NCBI RefSeq assembly: GCF_018343535.1
Contig: NZ_JAGYPF010000004.1
Span: forward strand, 81,656 to 145,655
DNA: 64,000 nt
Source of the DNA: Neobacillus rhizophilus
GTDB taxonomy: Bacteria; Bacillota; Bacilli; Bacillales; Cytobacillaceae
Direction of reading: 5' to 3'
Shown: in pieces, positions 60,067 through 64,000 of the stretch
Numbering within the stretch: position 1 is the stretch's first letter
Layout of the letters: every line of letters starts with the position of its first letter
The notes under the pieces: model-generated
Seen by the model: only the letters and a program-made list of their open reading frames with translations
Database searches by the model: none
Told to the model about the DNA's origin: nothing
Translations under genes and position numbers: made by a program

Positions 60067-61107
60067 CTATTTTACCATATTTAGTGAGGTTAAGATCTCT
60101 TTAACTAACTTTTCCTGTTCCTTTAAGAAGGCAGCAAAATCACTGGAATTCTTATAGCCATCTTCCCATCCATTGGTTTCTAATACTTGTTTCCATTCAG
60201 AAGTTTGGCTCATTTTAGTTAATGTTTTATTCCAGTAGTCCACAGCATAATCAGGCATGTCTTTAGGGCCGAAAAGTCCGCGCCAGATCGTAAACTCAGC
60301 GTCTATTCCTTCTTCCTTATAAGTAGGGATATCCGCATAAAGTCCTTTTAATCTCTGAGGAGAGGAGACACCGAGCACTCTGACTCTCCCGGCCTTTAGA
60401 TATTCCCCCGTTCCAGAAATATCAGTGGCAAGAACATCTGCGTTCCCTCCGATTAACGCGGTCATTGCTTCTCCACCTCCGTCATAGGACACATATTTGA
60501 TCTTGGTCGCATCCACACCTGCTTTTACAGCAGGGAGCATCGCCACTAAATGATCCTGTGAACCAGGCGCCGAGCCGCCGGCCAATGTCAGACTGCTAGG
60601 GTTTTTCTTTAAATCTTCAAAGAGTGACTTCAGGTCCTTATATTTTGAATCTGCGGGGACAACAATCGCTCCATAGTCTTTTGTTAATTGTGCTAATGGA
60701 GTTAGGTCCCTATAGGAGTAAGGGCTGTTTCCTTCCTTTTTAAGATTGTTGATTAACAATGGAACAGATGGAAGATAGAGTCGATAAGGATCTTTAGAAT
60801 CTTGGCCGACAAAATCAGCAAGACCTACGGCTTGTCCTCCGCCAGGTTTGTTTTCAACAGACAAAGCTGTTTTAGATAGGCCTGTTTCCTGCAAAACTTT
60901 AGAGAGAGCACGGGCAGTTGTATCAAGACCACCGCCGGCACCAGAAGGGGCAGTAACAACAATTGGCTTTTCAGGATATGCTTTGTTACTGTTATCCTTG
61001 CTTTCTTTTGATGAAGTTGATGATCCACTACATGCAGCCAAGCTGAAAATCAATGCTGCGCTGGCAAAAAGGCTGCCCAATTTTCTGAATCTAGTATTCG
61101 ATACCAT
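60067..61107 (-). CDS. TctC-type tricarboxylate-binding lipoprotein
   Basis: A 346-residue solute-binding protein of the tripartite tricarboxylate transporter (Bug) family. The N-terminus has a lipoprotein signal ending LIFSLAACSGS, so it is anchored outside the membrane. VTAPSGAGGGLDTTARAL near residue 50 and SYDGGGEAMTALIGGNADV near 205 are family marks. AAGGGGGAAAATAC selects ATG 61107. The membrane partners TctA and TctB are not in the window. The DcuSR-like system nearby probably regulates it. Confidence 0.9.
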   Translation of the reverse strand: MVSNTRFRKLGSLFASAALIFSLAACSGSSTSSKESKDNSNKAYPEKPIVVTAPSGAGGGLDTTARALSKVLQETGLSKTALSVENKPGGGQAVGLADFVGQDSKDPYRLYLPSVPLLINNLKKEGNSPYSYRDLTPLAQLTKDYGAIVVPADSKYKDLKSLFEDLKKNPSSLTLAGGSAPGSQDHLVAMLPAVKAGVDATKIKYVSYDGGGEAMTALIGGNADVLATDISGTGEYLKAGRVRVLGVSSPQRLKGLYADIPTYKEEGIDAEFTIWRGLFGPKDMPDYAVDYWNKTLTKMSQTSEWKQVLETNGWEDGYKNSSDFAAFLKEQEKLVKEILTSLNMVK

Positions 61108-61130
61108 GTATTTTCCCCCTTGTAAATATG

Positions 61131-61146
61131 TTGAAGACGCTTTCAA
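61131..61146 (-). promoter_or_regulatory. cre-like site before tctC
   Basis: On the minus strand TTGAAAGCGTCTTCAA fits the CcpA consensus with one mismatch and is a near-palindrome. It lies 24-39 bases before the tctC start. Catabolite repression of tricarboxylate uptake would be sensible. Confidence 0.5.
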
Positions 61147-61172
61147 CACGAATCTTACCACTGAGAGAAAAA

Positions 61173-61192
61173 TGTGAACATATTGTGAACAT
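61173..61192 (-). promoter_or_regulatory. Direct repeats upstream of tctC
   Basis: TGTGAACAT occurs at 61173-61181 and at 61184-61192, 11 bases apart, one helical turn. They lie 66-85 bases before the tctC start, a fitting place for the DcuR/CitB-like regulator. Confidence 0.45.
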
Positions 61193-61310
61193 TTATAACA
61201 TTATTTTCATAATTATCACAGAATTCTAGTGGAACCTATGAAAAATATGAATTTAATGCAAATAATAAATTTAATAAGCGAATGGAAGAATAGAATACTT
61301 TGAACAATGG

Positions 61311-61340
61311 GGCTTTGCTGGAAAAATGAGCAAAGCCTTT
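61311..61340. terminator. Hairpin downstream of 100-residue gene
   Basis: GGCTTTGCT (61311-61319) and AGCAAAGCC (61329-61337) form a perfect 9-bp stem. T-runs are short on both sides. Confidence 0.55.
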
Positions 61341-61363
61341 ATCCATGTGAGGATTGTTGGAGG

Positions 61364-61666
61364 TCAATCGTAGCGGACTTGATCTTCTCCTTCAACAATT
61401 AACTCCAATTCTGTTAAAAAGTTGAGTTGGAGCGGTGCGGGTAAACGCTCGATCATCTCACTGATTTCAGGAAGATTTTCTGCATCATCGATAGTGGCTG
61501 GTGGTTGATCCAACTGCTGATACCAAATCTTTAATTCGTCAATAAACTCATAAAAATGTCTTTCAAACCGTTCGGCACATTCTTCGCTTTCATCCTCTAA
61601 AGCGTTCTTCATCATTTCCCAATCCAGAAGGGCCGCCTCCAATTTCTCGTAAACACGAATTATCAC
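61364..61666 (-). CDS. Acidic 100-residue protein of unknown function
   Basis: A 100-residue, mostly helical acidic protein (RVYEKLEAALLDWEMMKN at the start; a second helical part with EISEMIERLPAPLQLNFLTE). No cysteine, signal peptide or membrane helix. GAGGAGTGAT precedes GTG 61666. I do not recognise the family. It stands alone next to an alcohol dehydrogenase relic and an insertion sequence. Confidence 0.65.
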   Translation of the reverse strand: MIIRVYEKLEAALLDWEMMKNALEDESEECAERFERHFYEFIDELKIWYQQLDQPPATIDDAENLPEISEMIERLPAPLQLNFLTELELIVEGEDQVRYD

Positions 61667-61858
61667 ATCATCACTCCTCGGCTTTTAGTATTTAAGGAAA
61701 AGCTGGCAGAAAACGTTCCTCGAACAAATACCTACTATGGTTTTGAGTATACAGAAGCAAACCTATTAAGACAAAGGATTTGTCACGTATTATGACTATT
61801 GGTCTAATTCGTAATACTCAAGTCATATGCATGATTATAACGGAATTGAGGTGGGGTA

Positions 61859-62026
61859 ATGAATGCAGTTGTGTACACAAAGTACTGCACTCCCGATGTT
61901 CTTAATTATCGAGGCTGGAAAAATCGCACAGTTATTTATAAAAATTTCAAATTAAGTGAAATTAAGGAAGCATTCAAGTGTTTTGAACAAGGTCATGCTC
62001 AAGGTAAGGTAGTTATTACAATTTGA
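61859..62026 (+). pseudogene. Internally deleted zinc/quinone-type alcohol dehydrogenase
   Basis: The 55-codon frame begins MNAVVYTKYCTPDVL, the usual start of medium-chain NADPH:quinone-type dehydrogenases, and ends LSEIKEAFKCFEQGHAQGKV plus VITI, the usual end of the same family. About 270 residues between are missing, so one gene has lost its middle by deletion while staying in frame. A ribosome-like GAGGTGGGG precedes it. It ends just before the insertion sequence. Confidence 0.72.
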
Positions 62027-62171
62027 AAACTATTAATTAAAGAATGCACCGCTTTTGCGGTGCTCAGGCTGTCGAGAAACCCTCGGCAGCCTCTATTTTT
62101 ATTCGCATTCTTTAACAATTCACCGCGTTAATTTGTTATAATATTATTAATACATAGATTTTTCAACATGT

Positions 62172-62304
62172 CTGTTGATTTGCGCTCCAGGCACTTCGCT
62201 TTCCGCGGGCGTGCCGGGGAGCCTCCTCGGCGCAAGCGCCTGTGGGGTCTCCCCCTGCCCCGTACTCCCGCAGGAGTCTTCGTGCCTTCCGCGCAAATCA
62301 ACAG
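62172..62304. repeat. Left GC-rich palindromic arm of the IS
   Basis: This arm starts CTGTTGATTTGCGCTCC and ends GCGCAAATCAACAG, so it can fold on itself as one long hairpin. It is also an imperfect inverted copy of the arm at 63763-63897. Its GC content is far above the surroundings. Confidence 0.85.
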
Positions 62305-62362
62305 GTGTTAATAAAAAGACCTGCAACTCAACCAATAAATAATAAAATAAGTGGTGAAATCA

Positions 62363-63754
62363 ATGTTAAAGCCAAAAGAGTCTAGCCAAAGTGAATACGA
62401 ATTTGTTTCTATCGATGAATTAGTTCCAGACAACCACCTTCTTCTCTTGATTGATAAATATATAGATTTTTCATTTCTTTTAGAAAAAGTTCGTCCATTT
62501 TATAGTGAGGATAACGGCCGCCCATCTGATCCACTAATTCTTTTTAAAATGATGTTTATTGGATACCTTTTTGGTATTCGATCTGAAAGACAACTAGAAA
62601 GAGAAATTAAAATGAACATTGCCTACTGGTGGTTTTTAGGTTTAAAATTCCACGATCCGGTTCAACATCATTCTACGATCAGTTGGAATCGCCAACATCG
62701 TTTCAAGGTTATCAATACGGAAATTGATACCGATATATTTCAGGAAATATTTGATGAGATTGTTCTGCAGGCAATGAACCACAAAATGGTTGGAGGACGA
62801 GTTTTATTTACGGATTCTACTCATTTAAAGGCAAACGCCAATAATCATAAGTTTACAAAGGAAGAGGTAGAAGTTGAAACTCGCGAATATCTTGAGGATC
62901 TTAATAAAGCTATAGAAGAGGATAGAATTAATCATGGAAAAAAGCCGTTAAAGGAAAAAGAGGAAGTGAAAGAGACAAAAGAAATTCGGGTAAGCACAAC
63001 AGATCCTGAATGTGGTTTTATGTCCCGTGAAAATAAGCAGGAAATGTTCTGTTATCTTGATCATCGGACTACAGACATGAAGTTCAATATCATTACTGAT
63101 GTCTATGTCACTCCCGGTAATGTTCATGATTCCGTTCCTTACCTGAATCGATTGGACCGTCAGGTCCAACGGTTTGGTTTTATGGTTGAAGCTGTTGCTT
63201 TAGATTCAGGCTATCTCACTAATCCTATTTGTAAGGGACTTTCGGATAGTAATATATTTGGTGTTATTGCCCATAGTAGATTCCATCCTACTACCGGCTT
63301 ATTCCTTAAATGGAAATTTACATATGACAAAGAACGGGATCTTTATATTTGTCCTAATAATCAAGAATTACCCTACAAGACAACAACCCGAGAGGGCTAT
63401 AGAGAATACAAATCAGATTCAAAGAAATGTGAAAGCTGTCCGTTTTTATCCCAATGCACCCGATCAAAAAATAAAGTGAAAGTTGTCACCCGACATGTAT
63501 GGGAGGAGCACAAAGAGAAGGTAAGAATAAATCGCTTATCTAAATCAGGAAAAGAGCTTTATAAATTTAGAAAGGAAAAAATTGAGCGAAGCTTCGCAGA
63601 CTCAAAAGAGCTGCACGGGCTTCGCTATTGCCGGTTACGGGGGATAAAAAAAGCAAGTGAGCAGGCCCTTCTTACTGCAGCTTGTCAGAACATGAAAAAG
63701 ATTGCAACACACTTATTCAGACTGGAAAAAGTGTGTTGCAATTCTTTAGTTTGA
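62363..63754 (+). CDS. IS1182-family transposase (DDE)
   Basis: A 463-residue transposase. Residues 10-120 are the DUF772-type N-terminal domain (ELVPDNHLLLLIDKYIDFSF; FGIRSERQLEREIKMNIAYW). The catalytic acids are likely in FTDSTHLKANANNHK near 148, AVALDSGYLTNP near 277 and EKIERSFADSKELHGLRYCR near 405; a CxxCPFLSQC zinc-like knuckle is near 358. ATG 62363 is preferred over GTG 62351. The gene is intact, so the element may still move. Confidence 0.9.
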   Translation: MLKPKESSQSEYEFVSIDELVPDNHLLLLIDKYIDFSFLLEKVRPFYSEDNGRPSDPLILFKMMFIGYLFGIRSERQLEREIKMNIAYWWFLGLKFHDPVQHHSTISWNRQHRFKVINTEIDTDIFQEIFDEIVLQAMNHKMVGGRVLFTDSTHLKANANNHKFTKEEVEVETREYLEDLNKAIEEDRINHGKKPLKEKEEVKETKEIRVSTTDPECGFMSRENKQEMFCYLDHRTTDMKFNIITDVYVTPGNVHDSVPYLNRLDRQVQRFGFMVEAVALDSGYLTNPICKGLSDSNIFGVIAHSRFHPTTGLFLKWKFTYDKERDLYICPNNQELPYKTTTREGYREYKSDSKKCESCPFLSQCTRSKNKVKVVTRHVWEEHKEKVRINRLSKSGKELYKFRKEKIERSFADSKELHGLRYCRLRGIKKASEQALLTAACQNMKKIATHLFRLEKVCCNSLV

Positions 63755-63762
63755 TAATCTCC

Positions 63763-63897
63763 CTGTTGATTGGAGCGGAAGGTGCGCAGACTCCTGCGGG
63801 AGTACGGGACAGGGGAGACCCCACAGGCGCGGAACGCGCCGAGGAGGCCCCCCGAACCGCCCGCGGAAAGCGAAGCACCTGGAGCGGAAATCAACAG
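63763..63897. repeat. Right GC-rich palindromic arm of the IS
   Basis: This 135-base arm begins CTGTTGATTGGAGCGG and ends CCGAAATCAACAG-like (GGAAATCAACAG). It is itself a long hairpin and, inverted, matches the left arm over most of its length. It starts nine bases after the transposase stop. Confidence 0.85.
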
Positions 63898-64000
63898 GCC
63901 CATTAGCAGGGACAATTTTTCATAAAAATGAATTTCGGATTCTGATAAAATAAAAAATTGCCGAGAAAAATATACTTTCTCGACAATCTGAAAAGCGAAG

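Larger units (their letters stand above)
62065..63990 (+). mobile_element. IS1182-family insertion sequence
   Basis: The element carries one transposase gene. CAGGCTGTCGAGAAA at 62065-62079 is matched by CAGATTGTCGAGAAA on the minus strand at 63990-63976, 13 of 15 bases, so these are probably the terminal inverted repeats; this gives a length near 1.93 kb, normal for IS1182. Long palindromic arms lie inside both ends. A target duplication could not be judged because the right end is ten bases from the window edge. The 335-base gap before the transposase is the left end of the element. Confidence 0.65.

Overview
The window looks like a chromosomal segment of a spore-forming Bacillaceae bacterium, in the Bacillus/Neobacillus range. 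The support is strong AGGAGG-type ribosome sites, frequent TTG and GTG starts, a YjcZ-type spore peptide, DUF3231 and DUF3147 proteins, SigL (sigma-54) promoters, CcpA (cre) boxes and many intrinsic terminators. No rRNA, tRNA or CRISPR array was seen.

Bases 1-17900 hold the end of queE and then a large acyl-CoA catabolism locus. It has three acyl-CoA ligases, an enoyl-CoA hydratase, an AtuA-like pair, two acyl-CoA dehydrogenases whose catalytic base sits as in isovaleryl-CoA dehydrogenase, a biotin-dependent carboxyltransferase subunit without its biotin carboxylase, a MaoC hydratase and two ABC permeases. A CBS-PAS-AAA+ sigma-54 activator lies inside it. Two near-perfect -24/-12 promoters (685-700 and 6544-6559) suggest that it drives the locus. 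The substrate is probably a branched or unusual acid. Three intergenic arrays with a strict 21-bp period interrupt the locus.

Bases 17900-31000 are a mixed region: a threonine-aldolase-like enzyme, small proteins, a PrsW-like protease, a fused SpeD-SpeE polyamine enzyme, DUF3147 membrane proteins, an ArsR-type regulator with an MFS pump, a ZIP transporter and a DUF3231 protein. The most unusual gene is a FrnE/DsbA-type oxidoreductase (19406-20110, minus). An in-frame UGA replaces the first active-site cysteine, and a perfect hairpin follows at the distance expected of a bacterial SECIS element, so it is probably a selenoprotein. A second array type, with units of about 52.5 bp, lies at 29651-30228.

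Bases 31000-44400 hold sugar-acid genes (CdaR regulator, glycerate kinase, KdgT, a LarA-like protein) and then a formate module (formate/nitrite-type channel, FdhF, DUF1641, DUF2294, FdhD). The channel and fdhF each follow a related leader RNA ending in a long terminator, a likely undescribed riboswitch or attenuator. A LysR-cidAB holin-type locus follows.

Bases 44400-64000 hold a class A penicillin-binding protein, a VanRS-like two-component system with a divergent envelope operon (PAP2, glycosyltransferase, two DedA-type proteins, deacetylase), a MarR-MFS-thioesterase group, a DcuSR/CitAB-type two-component system with an orphan TctC lipoprotein, a methyltransferase, an alcohol dehydrogenase relic and an IS1182-type insertion sequence with long palindromic arms.
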